The position numbers were made by a program, and so were the translations under genes. Below are positions 48,291 through 59,144 of a stretch of DNA of 64,000 bases, one piece after another. The notes under the pieces were generated by a model that was not told the DNA's origin, searched no databases, and saw only the letters and a program-made list of their open reading frames with translations. Positions within the stretch are counted from its first letter, which is position 1. Each line of letters starts with the position of its first letter. Location of the stretch: assembly GCA_019918135.1 (NCBI GenBank), contig WBZZ01001773.1, forward strand, positions 15,001-79,000, in the 5' to 3' direction. This DNA comes from Paulinella micropora (Eukaryota; Cercozoa; Imbricatea; Euglyphida; Paulinellidae).

Positions 48291-50294
48291 GCAAGGGAGA
48301 AGCGCTCTCCCCCTCCCTCCTTGCCATTCTCTTGTTCTTTGAGCCCCCCGGGCTCAAGATTAAAACTTTGTCAGGGATTTTTTATTAATTTTTTCTTGTT
48401 TGTGCGATCTTAGCGCGCCCCTGCCCTCCCCCTCTCTTCCTTAGATTTGCCTCTGCTAGTTCTCAGTGCTAAGTGTAAGACCGTCGAGCTTTAATTCAGC
48501 GCATTCCTTTTCGCACTTCGTTGGTGCCCCCCCCCCTCTTCTTCTCTCCCTTGTCGAGACTCCGGCTGAAACTACATTTCTTTTGTACATTCATAGCGCA
48601 CTCTGCCCTTTCCCTTCCTTTTCTCTCTCCTAGTTTTTAGAGCCAAGTGTAAGGCTTTGTCGAGCTCTATCAAAGGAAAAAAATTCATACATTCTTGGCG
48701 CCAAATGAACGGGCCGTTGCGGTCTCTTTCCGCGGGGTTACATATGCGTGCAACCGCGGAAAAAAACGCGCGCCAAAACTTTCTGTTGTTGCGCAAATGA
48801 CAAGTCTTGCGCACTCCCTCCCCCCTTCGGAGGGAGCGGGAAGATAAGAGGGAAGGGGGAGAGAAGGGGGAGGGGGGAGAAAAAGGGGAGCGGGGGGAAA
48901 ACCCCGGGGAAGAGAACGGGGGCGCCCCTCTCTCTCTCCCCCCTCCTTCTCTCTTTCCATTTAAACAAACGAAAGGGGGAAGGGGGGAGGAGAGGGTTTT
49001 CCTCCCTCTTCCCTCTTTCTTCCCTCTTCCCTTCGTTCCCCCTCCCCCTTTTTTTCGGCAAGAGGATTTTTCTCTGTCTCTTTTTCTCTTCTTTTTTATG
49101 CACAGAATTTGTCGCCGAATTTGCGTATGTGTGCGCCATCAAGAAAGTACCCAAAAGAAATGTACTTGTTTAGCCGGACACTGAGAACTAACAGAGGAAG
49201 AGGGAGAAAGGAAGGAAGCATGGCGAGTGGGGCGCCAAGAACTGCAAAAAAAGTTTTTTTAATTAAAACTCAAAAAAGTCTTACACTTGACACTGAAAAC
49301 TAAGAGAGGGAGAGGGACGGGGGAGGGGAAGAGGGAGAGCACACATTGTCTTAGTCCACCCCCCCCCCCCCCTTCCAGTCTGACGAGATCCTGCGAGCCA
49401 GAGGAAAAGCGTAGCTTCTGATGTGTACTGAAGCTGCTCTTGGCGAGGGTTTGGCCGGCGGCGGGGGGGGGGGGGGGGGGGGGGTGCTAGCTCGAGGGCA
49501 TGCCCTTCCTAGCAAGCCACCACAAGGCAACCGGCGTCGCCCTGCGCGGCCGCTCGCGTGAAGAAATCCTTGGCCGTGGCGCGGTCCCGTCCTTGCCCTC
49601 TGTCTGGCGCCTTGGCTTTGGGCCATACCCGAAATTTGCCAGCGAGAGGAAAAAAGTTAGCTGCCTCTTTTTACCTAGTTCCAGCTTCCTACGCGCAGTG
49701 TACCTGATACAATGCACAGCTATTTCGTAACAGACGTTTTTCCGCTAGACAAAGTTCTTGACTACAACATGCTAGATATTGATGGAGGCTGGGCGCTTGC
49801 GCCGGCGTTGCATGCATTCTTTTTTTGGGGTAGCTTCTGCACTCTTCCCCTCCCCCCCCCCCCCTCAACACTCACGCACGCGTACGGCGTAGTATTCTCT
49901 GCTTGCAACCACGTCGTCGTTTACTTCTTGCAGCGCGTGCAGCATCGCGCAAGCGCCCGCCAGTGAGCGAGGAGGCAGGGGCGCGCTTCGCCGGTGTAAA
50001 AAAAAAGTAATAAACATTCCCTGGCAAAGTTTTAATCTTGGCACTGAGAATCGGGAGCGAGAGAAGGCAGCAAAAGACGACGTCGGAATAAAACCCCCGC
50101 TTGGCCTTCTTTTACCAGAAAGGCGAGCACGGGCGAAGCTGGACTGAGCCTGACACTACCATCGCTTTGCCCCCCGAGCCCCCCTTTCAGCTCGCGCCCG
50201 TGCTGTCCTTTCTCCCTTCCAGCTGCCTGCCGGTCTCTGGAGGGGTTCACCTCTCTAAGATTTCAATCCAATCCGAGAATTAGCTAAGAGACTC

Positions 50295-50738
50295 CTAACC
50301 GTAATGTTCTTTCACAAATCCAGCTATCTTTTGCAAGTAATCAAAATTGTTCACCGCTTGCAGTATTTCAGTTAGCTGTCCTCGAAGGCGCTCAGAAGCC
50401 CCGCTGCTCGTGTTCAGGATCGGTTGCATCTTTGTCCGTGCATTATTACACCATTTGGCAGACGTGTCTTTGCTCAAATTCGATAGCACCTCATAGGGTA
50501 AATATTTTTTGAGCAAATCTTGATCGACATCTGCCCACGATTTCGGTTTCGGAGCTGACGCAATGTTGTATCCAAATTCTGCTCCCGCTTTGAAAACTGT
50601 GTAAGAAGTCATGTGCTTTGAGACACGATTCTGAAGCTCCTGTTCGTTTAGACTACTTGCATCTGGGCAGGGACAAAGATCTTTAAATTTCTTTTTAAGC
50701 AACTCCTCTTCTGTCTTTGTCCATTTCCCATCGCTCAT
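50295..50738 (-). CDS. Unknown host protein
   Basis: 147 residues from ATG 50736-50738. N-terminal KWTKTEEELLKKKFKDL recalls a Myb/SANT-like helix (one W then acidic and basic helix), followed by CPCPDASSLNEQEL. The C-terminal half is helical with SAKWCNNARTKMQPIL and LTEILQAVNNFDYLQKI. The NNAR text in the same relative place recalls the NNARRAL of the 43651-44217 protein. Upstream lies a repeat unit (CTGCCTGCCGGTCTCTG) also found near 40373, 50220 and 62398. A DNA-binding role is only a guess. Confidence 0.5.
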   Translation of the reverse strand: MSDGKWTKTEEELLKKKFKDLCPCPDASSLNEQELQNRVSKHMTSYTVFKAGAEFGYNIASAPKPKSWADVDQDLLKKYLPYEVLSNLSKDTSAKWCNNARTKMQPILNTSSGASERLRGQLTEILQAVNNFDYLQKIAGFVKEHYG

Positions 50739-50840
50739 TGAAAAGATGCGATCGGGTGCTTTCTTTTTTTTATTACAGAACTGTGTACAGATCGAATTGA
50801 AAATCTTGAGAAGGTGAACATCACAGAGACCGGCAGGCAA

Positions 50841-51417
50841 CTAAGAAAGAGAAAGGGGGGAGGGGAAAAATTTCCCCCTCCCCCCTCCCTTTTCCCTCTT
50901 TCTCGCTCTCCCTAAGTTAGGGGGCGGAGGGGGAACATTTTCCCGCGCGCCACTTGGCAAAAAAAAAATCACACTCAGATTCACCATGCAATGCTTGTGG
51001 GCCCTAAACCAACTTCTTAGTCTTTAGCCCGCTTATATCGGCTGGGAGGAGCAAAAATAAGTCAACTTTTTTTTGAGCCCACAGGGGGGGGGGTGTGAGG
51101 GAGCCACCCCTTTCTTTCTTCCCTCCACCTGAGCCCCCTGAGCCCGGGGGGCTCAAAGAACAGGGGGCGGAACCGAAAGAAAACGCAAAGAAATCTATTG
51201 CGTGGTCATCCGCACGGAAAAAAGGGGGGGGGGGGAGCACCCCCCCCCCCTACTGGAGCGGCAAGGAGGGGGGGGGGGGGAGCACCCCTCTCCCTTGGAC
51301 ATGTATGCGAAAAGGGTCGGAGGCACAATTCAGGTCACAATTTGCTCGTCGTGTCTTTTGCTTTTTCCCTGTGCGTGCTTAATTTAGTGTGTTTTGATTC
51401 TGTCTCTGGTACAGAAA
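50841..51417. other. Noncoding host spacer
   Basis: Homopolymer-rich. Holds a GAGCCCCC/GGGGGCTC hairpin near 51131-51156 and a short duplicated GGAGCACCCC unit near 51234 and 51280. No gene. Confidence 0.55.
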
Positions 51418-51938
51418 ATGCCGCCGCGAATGAAGACTTCATGCATGGCTACAACTGGCACAATGGCGCCCAGGAAGTCTCTGTACAAAGCAGATGCCAT
51501 GAACACCAAGCGCCAGCGCCCTGAGGCTGCTGGCAAGCAAACCGGCTCGACCAAGAAAGCCAAGACAGCGCCGAAGGTCCAAAAGTTTGCGTTGGTTTTG
51601 CGTATGATGAGCCGATCGATGAGCCCTGGTCCAAGCAACGCCAGCAGTGCCGCCAAGTGTACGAAGACATTGCCAGCTCCGAGGAGAAATTGAAGGGGCT
51701 TTGCCGGCGGGTTGCGGAGTGCAAGGAGGACGAGCTCCGTGCCTTGAATTCGACGCTGCTGCAGGCTTTGGTGGGCGCGAGTTCCATAGCAGAGTCTCAC
51801 AGATTAGCCATGCAAACAATTACAGAAATTGGATGCGAAAGTTGCTGCTACTATCCCTGCGACAAGTGTGGCGAGCTCAACCATTGCGAGGATGCGCACA
51901 AATGCGTCTGCGGCTTGGGTGGTGCGTCGGATGAGTAG
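51418..51938 (+). CDS. Cys-rich unknown host protein, frame changes once
   Basis: ATG at 51418 opens a basic region (MAPRKSLYKADAMNTKRQRP, STKKAKTAPK). From about 51590 the convincing protein is in the next frame: AYDEPIDEPWSKQRQQCRQ, SSEEKLKGLCRRV, then a Cys-rich tail CESCCYYPCDKC and HCEDAHKCVC that looks metal-binding. The join may be a one-base shift or a short intron. A TTATTAAAG stretch follows within 50 bases of the stop. Family unknown. Confidence 0.45.
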
Positions 51939-53828
51939 ACTCTGGCGCTGAGAATTGTATACAAGTAAATAAGTCAAGCTTTTATTAAAGAAAACGTTTC
52001 TCTTTTTTCAGCGTCTGTCCGTGCCATGGCTCGGCCATCATCGTGCGCAAGGTCAGAATAGTATGAAAAGAGAAAAAAATTTCTTTTGGTCTGACAACAA
52101 AGGAAACAGACGGGGGATAAGGAAGGGGGAAAGAAAGGGACGGGATGTGTATTCCCCCGCTCCCCCCTCGTCCCTCTGTTCCCTTTGTCCCCTGCTATCC
52201 CCCCCCCCTCGTCCCTCTTCAGAGCGCGTGCAAACGCGTTCCGAATTTTTTTTCCACTTTTCATATTCCCGCAGATATTTCCGCAGATCTTGCAGAGGGA
52301 AGAGGCAGGGGCGCGCTTTGCCGGTGTACCAAAAAGAATCACGCAAAAACAGAAATCCCTGACAAAGTTTTATTATTGGCACTGAGAGAACAGGGAGCGG
52401 GAGAGGGAAAGGGAGGGGGAGGGGGCCGCGCCAAGAAAACGTAATTTACGCTGAATTAAAGCTCGACAAGGCATTGCACTTGACACTTGCAACTGCACTC
52501 TCAGGCTGCCGCAGCATCCGGCCCACTCGACGGTCCTACACTTGAAAAATGAAAACTAGGAGCGGAGGACCGTGCTCCAGCACGACCCTGCGCGAATGGT
52601 ACTGCCCCCGTGGTCAATGTGCTAGGAGGACAAGAGCCCCCGGCCGGCCCCGACGGCGTCCTGTCCGTGCCATAGCTCGGCCACTGTGCGCAGGGTCAGA
52701 AAAATATGAACAGAGGGGAGGCCGACCTGTGGAGGCGTTGCATGTATTTATTTCTTTTGCAGCTTCTGCGCCCTTCCCCTCCCCTCCCCCCCCCCCCTGC
52801 TCCTTGAGCCTCCGGAACGGCCCCTGCTAAATTTGGCGCCAAATTGTGCCGTCCGGAGGTAGGGTGCGTGATACGGTCCAGCCGGGCAGTACGTCTTAGC
52901 CTTCCCGGGGAAACGGCCGTAAGCGCCAATTTGGCGCCAAAATCTACTTGCGCAAAAAGAAAATCACACACAGACGCTCAGCTGGGCCGCCGTGAGGAAG
53001 ACGTCCTCCCCCTTCCCTCTCACTCTCGTCGCTCCTCTCACCTTTGTCCTCTGCTTATTCCCCCCCTCCCCTCGTTCCTCCTCAGAGCGCGTGCAAACGC
53101 GTTCCAAAAAAATTGTTGCTTTCCACTTGTCATATTCCCGCAGATATTTCCGCATATCCTTGCAGAGGGGAGAGGCAGGGAAGGAGGAGCAGGGGCGCGC
53201 CAAGAAAATGTAATTTACGCTGAATTAAAGCTCGATGGTGTCCTGTCCGTGCCATAGCTCGGCCACCGTGCGCAAGATCCGCGGGAATATGAAAAGAGGA
53301 AAAGAATTTTTTTTTGCCCGACAACAAAAAAAACAGACGAGGGGAAGAAGGGGGGAGGGAGTAGAGGGGAGAGAGGAAGAAGGGTAGGGGCGCGCTTCGC
53401 AGGTGTACAAGAAAAATTTAATAAAAAGTTTTACTGACAAGATTTCAATCTTGGCACTGAGAACCATGCGGCAACCTGAGATTTTCAACCCTCAGGCTGC
53501 CACAGCAGCATCATCCGGTCCACGTCATGTCGCTGTGGTAGCCTATGTTAGAACCCTGGCCGGCACCGTCTGTGCTCTGCTCGCGCGCCAAGAGAGTACA
53601 AAAAAGAATACGCTGAATTAAAGCTCGACGGCCTTACACTTGGGCACTGAAAACTAGAAGCGGAGCACTGCGCTCCAGCACGAACCTGCGGCGGATGGTA
53701 CTGCCCCGTCGTCAATGTGCCAGGAGGACAAAGGCCTCACTACCCCGACGGCGTCCTGTCCGTGCCGTGGCTCGGCCACCGTGCGTCACAGTGCGTCTCC
53801 AAAAACAGGCGTTCCATTTCTAGCGTCC
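51939..53828. repeat. Repeat mosaic without credible genes
   Basis: Contains duplication B copy 2 and several 70-bp modules (near 52350, 52450, 53215, 53430, 53610). Also holds the CGTGCAAACGCGTTCC and CCCGCAGATATTTCCGCA unit near 52240 and 53090. Frames reading through are repeat-derived. Confidence 0.6.
52255..52990. repeat. Segmental duplication B, copy 2
   Basis: Direct partner of 38620-39350, about 13.6 kb away, with only scattered single differences and small changes in homopolymer length by eye. Confidence 0.75.
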
Positions 53829-54134
53829 ATGGACTTCGGTGCCGGGGATCAGCTGTTTGAAGCTAGTTACACAGGCGCGGGCGTTGTGGCCTGGTACAAG
53901 AGAGAACTACACGCTGCGATGACCGACGCAATAGAAAGCATGGCTATTGAGGTCACGCAACAGCAGGCCATCGTTGAACGCTTAGCACAAGAGTTAGCAG
54001 CTAATGAAGCTTGGCGCCCGGTCTACAGAAGATACAAACACGCGATTCATGCTGACATCAGATTCTGTAGCAGACTTCGTTCCGAACCGGCAAAAGAGCT
54101 TATTGAAACCATTCCGGATTGGATTGAAATCTAG
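53829..54134 (+). CDS. Small helical host protein
   Basis: 101 residues from ATG 53829. It is helical throughout: LFEASYTGAGVVAWYKREL, MTDAIESMAIEVTQQQAIV, LAQELAANEAWRPVYRRYK and a final IPDWIEI. Base and residue use look genuinely coding, unlike the repeat-derived frames around it. The start follows directly on repeat sequence, so a repeat may supply its promoter. Function unknown. Confidence 0.5.
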   Translation: MDFGAGDQLFEASYTGAGVVAWYKRELHAAMTDAIESMAIEVTQQQAIVERLAQELAANEAWRPVYRRYKHAIHADIRFCSRLRSEPAKELIETIPDWIEI

Positions 54135-55496
54135 GAAGGCAAACCCCCCCTGAGACCGGCAAGCAGTTGGAAGAGAGAAAGGGCAGCACGCGGCACATCT
54201 TCCTCCTGCTCAGAGCGGAGGGGCAGAATTAAGTGAACTTTTTTTGGAGCCCACCAATGGGGGGGGGGGGGGTGGAGTAGAGGGGCGAGAGGGTGGGGGA
54301 GGGGAGCACAACCTACCCCCTTCTTCTTCCCTTCTTCTTCCTCCCTCCTTCCCCCTTTCTATGTCCCCTCCCCGTCTGTTCTCTTTGTTGTCAAGCAAAA
54401 TTTTTTTTTCTTATTTTCATATTTTTCTGACCTTGCGCACGGTAGCCGAGCCATGGCACGGACAGGGCGCAGTCGGGGTGAGTGAGCCCCTTGTCCTGGC
54501 ACATTGACCATTGGGGGGCAGTACCATCCACCGCAGGGTCGTGCCGGAACACGGTGCTCCACTCCTAGTTTTCAGTGACCCCCAGGTGTAAGGCCATCGA
54601 GCTTTGATGCAACGTATTTTTTTTGCACTCTCTTGGCGCGCGAGCAGAGCACAGACGGTGTCGGCTATTCTTTTTTGTACATTTCTTAGCGCGCCCCTGC
54701 CCAATTTCTCTTATCTGCGGTCTCCCAAAAAATTCCACTCATTTGTTCTCCCCTTCAGCCCGTGCCGGCGGACTGGCTTTGTCGAGTTTAAATTCAGCGT
54801 AATCTTTTTTGCGCTTTCTTAGCGTCAAATGAACGGGTCGCTCCGGTCTCTTTCCGCGGGTTTTAGCGGTGGTTTTCCCGCGGAAAAAAGGCGCGCCAAA
54901 ATGTTTTTTGTTTGCGCAAATGACAAGTCTTGCGCACTCCCTTTTTCTTCGGAGGGAGCGGGACGATAAGGGGGAAGGGAAGAGAACGGGGGCGCCCCTC
55001 TCTCCCCCCTCCCCCCTTCGCTCCGTTCCCCCTTCCCTTTTTTCGAGCAGGATGATTTTTCTTTTTCTCTCTTCTTTTTTTTTACACAAAATTTGTCGCT
55101 AAGTTTGCGTATGTATGCGCCTGACATGATATGGCTGAAAAAGGCAGTATTGCCAAAAGGCCAGGAAACGCTGCCTTTTTTGGCCATATCACATGCACTG
55201 ATCGCCAAGCCGTCATATTTCGCGCTAGAAAAGCCTGGAAGCGCCAATATTAAAACTTTGTAATGTCTGCGCACGAGTCGTCCAGCATACGGTACGTGCC
55301 TGGGGGAACCGTAGGCTCCTGAGCTCCGGGAGCTCCGCCAAAAACAAGAGAAGAAAAAAGGAGGAAAGGCCGCAGGAGCAGAAAGACAAACCAGAGAAGA
55401 AGGAGACGCCAAGTGTAAGACTGTCGAGTTTTTATTTAAAAAATCGCACTTTCCTGGCGCCTCCCTCTCAGCGTCATGCCACTAACCACAGCAGCA
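54135..55496. repeat. Repeat mosaic with composite repeat copy
   Basis: Holds GC-rich repeat units, REP-like CAGCCCGTGCCGGCGGACTGG near 54755 split across its arms, a composite repeat (54825-55250) with the 66-bp hairpin at 55127-55191, and a 70-bp module at 55410-55463 just beyond the next gene's stop. No gene. Confidence 0.6.
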
Positions 55497-55970
55497 TCAC
55501 CGCGGAGGCCATCTGCCAGTGCATGTACTGAGCGCCCTCATCAGCAGCCGGTGAGGATGGTTATGTCCGCGCTGCTGCTGCAGCGGCACGACCGGCACCC
55601 CGGCCACCATGCAGCGCAGTCTTTCCCAAGCCCGCCGCCGCAACACATGCGCCGACACATAGCGGCGCCTCTCGGTGCCATCCGGGGCTAGGCACACGTA
55701 CACTACCCCGCTCTGCTCGCGGGGCGGCGCCAACGACACTAGTTCGCGGTTGAGCGGGTCACCCTTTTTTTTCTTGATGAAGGGCATGTACGCGTTCAGG
55801 CGTCGGTGTTGAGTCGCGAACAAGGAGCCCTCCCGGCACAGCCGGCCATGCTCGCTCTTCCAGTGTGCCTTCTGGCACTCTTGGCTACAGTACGTAGCAT
55901 AGAGACAACGAGCACACTTGCGGAAGCGTACCTCGGCCGGCGGCGGCTGATTGTGGAGCGGGCAACCCTC
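55497..55970 (-). CDS. MYND-type zinc-finger protein (5' end unresolved)
   Basis: The minus-strand frame is open from 55970 to the stop at 55497. Near the start it reads KCARCLYATYC, then SQECQKAHW and HGRLC, the CxxC...CxxxC...H...C arrangement of a MYND finger. The remaining 110 residues (NAYMPFIKKKKGDPLN, RRRYVSAHVLRRRAWERL) are unassigned. No in-frame ATG precedes the finger, and a GTAAG occurs at the 5' boundary, so an upstream exon is likely. MYND fingers bind Pro-rich partners. The gene at 57701-58198 is a relative. Confidence 0.6.
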   Translation of the reverse strand, partial: EGCPLHNQPPPAEVRFRKCARCLYATYCSQECQKAHWKSEHGRLCREGSLFATQHRRLNAYMPFIKKKKGDPLNRELVSLAPPREQSGVVYVCLAPDGTERRRYVSAHVLRRRAWERLRCMVAGVPVVPLQQQRGHNHPHRLLMRALSTCTGRWPPR

Positions 55971-55975
55971 TTACC

Positions 55976-57700
55976 AGGGACGGGGAAGAGCTTGTTCCCC
56001 TAGTAGGAAGTAGGACCCTACGATCGTCGACAGCTCGGGAGGCCAGTCGCGGCAAACAGAATGGAGGTGTGGGTGTAGGTAGCGATGGGTGTAGGTAGCG
56101 ACGAAAGAAGCGGTAGAAGAGCAGCCGGGGTTCAGTCTGTGCCTCCGCCGCACCACCCCCACCAGCCACTGCTCCTGAGCTCCGGGAGCTCCGCCAAAAA
56201 CAAGAGAAGAAAAAAGGAGGAGAAGACGCGAGCGGGGGAAAAACCCTTGGAAAGAGAACGGGGGCGCCTCTCGCTCTCTCTCCCCTCCATCTTTCTTCCT
56301 TCTTCTCTTTCTCTCTCTTCTTTTTTTTGCACTAAATCTGTCGTCAAATTTGCGTATCTGTGCGCCTGGAATGATATGACCAAGAAGGGCAGTATTGCCA
56401 GAAAAGCCTGGAAATGCTGCCTTTTCAGCCATATCACATGCACAGACCGCCAAGCCGCCTTCGCTAAAAGCGCCATCAAGAAAATACCACTCCCCTGCCT
56501 CTCCTATTTCTCAGTGCTAAGTGTAAGACTTTGTCGAGTTTTAATTTAAAAAAAAACTTTTTTCTTTCATTTTCGTTTTTCTCGCACGGCGAGAGGCCTG
56601 GCAGCAGCAGCTTCGTGCCTACTTGTTGCCGCAGCGGCGATGCCACGCAAGCGGCGCCTGTTGCAGCTGACCCTTTTCCTGGTTCCGCCACGTCACGCAT
56701 CTGCCTGGACAGCATTTCGGAACGGCCCAACTTCGAACGCATCGCGCGGCCGACCTTGGAGGCCCTGCGCCTGTTCGCAAGACCGGGCGCGCTCGGCGCC
56801 CAAGAGTTTTCTTTCCACAGCTTCCGGCTCCAATCCTATCTGAGGGGGGGGGGCTTAGTTGAGGCGTTGCATTTTTTTGGTAGCCTCTGCGCTCTCCCCC
56901 TCCCCCCTTGCCCTTCCCCTGTTCTTTGAGCCCCCCGGGCTCAGGGGGCTCAAGGGGGAGGGGAGAAAAAAAGGAAAGGGGGGGGGGGCCCCCCCCCCCA
57001 TCCGTGGGCTCCAAAAAAAAGTGCACTTATTTTTGTTCCCCCTTCAGCCCGCGCCTGCGGGCTGGTTTCTCAGTGCCAAGTGTAAGACAGTCGAGCTTTA
57101 ATTAAAAAAGATTTGCGTTTTCTTGGCGCGCCCCCTTCCCTTTCCTGCTCCCTGCTCTCAGACGGAGAGGGGGAAAAGACAGATGGTGCTTTCCCCTTCC
57201 CCTTGCCCCTTCCCTCTTTTTCTCTTAGTTCTCAGTGCCAATATTAAAACCTTGTCAGGGACTTTTTCTGTTAATTTTTTTTTTGTACATTCTGAGCATG
57301 CCCCACACTGCTCCTCTTTTCCTGCCCTGCTCCTCAGAAGGGGGGGGGGGGGGAGAAGGGTTTTCCCCCTCTTCCCCCCCTCTTCCCTCTTCCCTCCGTT
57401 TTCCCTCCCCTTTTTTTTTGGACAAGAAGAATTTTCTCATTCTCTTTCTCTCTTCTTTTTTTTACACAAAATTTGTCGCCAAATCTGCGTATGTGTGTGC
57501 GCCTGAAATGATATGGCAGAAAAATGCAATATTGCAGGAAAAGCCTGGAAACGCTGCCCTTTCTCTCTCCCAGCAGCAAGGTGCGGTGTAGGCTGCCCGG
57601 CTACGTGGCGAGGCTATTCGATCGCCTCAGTGCCAAGATTTAAAAAGAAATTGTCTAGCTTTTAATAAACCAAAAAATCTTTTTCACACGTCCAGTAAAT
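55976..57700. repeat. Repeat mosaic without credible genes
   Basis: Contains a duplicated GAGCTCCGGGAGCTCCGCCA unit (also near 55319), partial composite repeats with the 66-bp hairpin at 56372-56436, the GAGCCCCCCGGGCTC hairpin near 56928, a REP-like palindrome near 57045 and 70-bp modules near 56520, 57080, 57240 and 57630. The frame at 56640-56843 is not convincing. Confidence 0.55.
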
Positions 57701-58198
57701 TTAGTTTTCCCGGTGTACGCGCAGAGAGCACGAAGCCTCGTCCGGCCGCAGCCGCACGATCGTGGTCAGCGTGTTCAGGAAGCCGTTTGCGTCGCGGCTG
57801 ATCTCGACGTCCACAATGACGCCCACGCCCTGGCTGCGCGGAGAGCGCTGCAGGGCCCTGTGCCAGTTCGTCTTCTTAGCCAGATCCGCCGCGCTCAGGA
57901 CCTCCACCTCGCGTGTCGAATAGCCCAGCTGCTGGGGGACTACGATGTGCACCGCCCCGTCGGCGCCCGCTCGCAGCAGGTATTCTCTGGGCAGCCCGTC
58001 TAGTACCTCAAGCGTGATTTCGTGCGCGCTCCTGGGTTGGCTAGGCCGGGAGGTGCACGTCTGTTTATGCTCTGGCCAGTGCTTCTTTTGGCAGGCCCGG
58101 CTGCAATAGCGCACGACATAGCACCGAGCACACAAAGGCAGCTGGTGGTCGTGACGACCCGTGTTAGGACAGGGCGGCCAGCCGCACAAATGAGGCAT
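57701..58198 (-). CDS. MYND-type zinc-finger protein
   Basis: 165 residues, ATG at 58196-58198. Residues 23-49 hold CARCYVVRYC, SRACQKKHW and HKQTC, a clear MYND finger, after a Cys/His-containing start (HLCGWPPCPNTGRH). The C-terminal 110 residues are beta-rich (ITLEVLDGLPREYLLRAG, GVGVIVDVEISRDANGF) with no known domain. Probably a protein-interaction or chromatin factor. A 70-bp module with TTTATTAAAAGC lies just after the stop and could supply the poly(A) signal. Confidence 0.7.
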   Translation of the reverse strand: MPHLCGWPPCPNTGRHDHQLPLCARCYVVRYCSRACQKKHWPEHKQTCTSRPSQPRSAHEITLEVLDGLPREYLLRAGADGAVHIVVPQQLGYSTREVEVLSAADLAKKTNWHRALQRSPRSQGVGVIVDVEISRDANGFLNTLTTIVRLRPDEASCSLRVHREN

Positions 58199-58592
58199 CC
58201 GAGCGCAGGCGATATTAGCAGGTGTGAGCGAGAGGGGAAGAGAAAGGAGGAGGGGAGGGAGGAGGAGGGTTTGTCCTCCCTCCTCCCTCTCCCCTCTCCC
58301 TTTACTTAGTGCCGAGTCTAAGAGCGTCGAGCTCTAATTCAGCGTATTCTTTTTCACGCATTCTTGGCCCCGGGCTTAGGGTGCGAGGGGAAAGGGGGAG
58401 CGCTTTGCCGGTGTACAAAAAAAATTAGTAAAAAAAATCCTTGATCCTCTTCAGTGCCAAAATTAAAATTTTGTCAGGGATTTTTTTTCGCGTGATTTTC
58501 TTGTATATTCTTAGCGCGCCCCTACCTCCGCCCCCCTCTCTCTCTCTTTGTTCTCAGTGCCAGAATTAAAACTTTGTCAATTTTTTTAATGC

Positions 58593-58838
58593 TTGTACAT
58601 TATTAGCAAAAGAAAATTGTCAGGCTGGTACGGTTCTTTTCTGCCATACTCCTCTATACACAGAGATCGCTACGAGGTATTGCCCGATGGTAATGTGAAG
58701 CTGGTCTGGGTGATAACTTGCAATAATGAAGAAGACGAGCCACGAGCAGTAAAGATATTACAAGACAGACAAACAGCCCGTGCAGAAAAAGCAAAAAAAG
58801 GCACATCTTGTAGATTGCTTTTTTGGATCCTTTTTTAA
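58593..58838 (+). CDS. 3' part of an unknown host gene
   Basis: An open frame without ATG reads YGSFLPYSSIHRDRYEVLP, DGNVKLVWVITCNNEEDEP and RAVKILQDRQTARAEKAKK before the stop. It looks coding, but its start merges with the end of a 70-bp module. Only its last 60 bases are shared with duplication A copy 1, where element 2 and unrelated sequence lie instead of the rest. Confidence 0.4.
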   Translation: MYIISKRKLSGWYGSFLPYSSIHRDRYEVLPDGNVKLVWVITCNNEEDEPRAVKILQDRQTARAEKAKKGTSCRLLFWILF

Positions 58839-58898
58839 TCAGAATAATTAAACGAGTCTCTTTGCAAATTTCTTCTCAGGTCACAAAAATAACACCTA

Positions 58899-59144
58899 CT
58901 AATCATCGCGGTTCTGAGCACCAAAGAAAAAAGCTACAAAAAGCTGGCTAGGCTCAGGCGGGACAAGCCAGTCGGCACAGTGCACGCACATGTCGGTCTG
59001 CACGAACGCCAGGCGCAGTCCATCTCCGCCGTGCCGGCTTTTGCTGTAAAGGAAGGCCAAGCGGGGCTTTTTCCCGGCATCGCCCTCTGCTGCCCTTTCC
59101 TCGCCGACCCACAGAGTAAAGACGCGCCACGCCCTACAGCTCAA
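58899..59144 (-). CDS. Small unknown host protein (duplicated), copy 2
   Basis: 81-codon frame opening RAWRVFTLWVGEERAAEG (first codon not ATG), then the same KKPRLAFLYSKSRHGGDGLR core, CVHCADWLVPPEP and a FFFGAQNRDD end. Differences from copy 1 in the core are few. It is convergent with the 58593-58838 frame. Start unresolved; no family recognised. Confidence 0.45.
   Translation of the reverse strand: MSCRAWRVFTLWVGEERAAEGDAGKKPRLAFLYSKSRHGGDGLRLAFVQTDMCVHCADWLVPPEPSQLFVAFFFGAQNRDD

Larger units (their letters stand above)
44240..50290. repeat. 6-kb repeat mosaic without credible genes
   Basis: Dense array of dispersed repeats: at least fifteen 70-bp modules, the CATGGCACGGACAGGACG unit near 44770, 45575, 46597 and 47323, and the CGCGTTTGCACGCGC unit near 44720, 45360 and 46760. 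The 0.5-kb composite repeat is at 47600-48290 and 48690-49160. The modules are separated by C, G, CT and GA runs. All open frames here are Ser/Pro/Arg/Gly low complexity and recur in other frames elsewhere. Confidence 0.65.
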
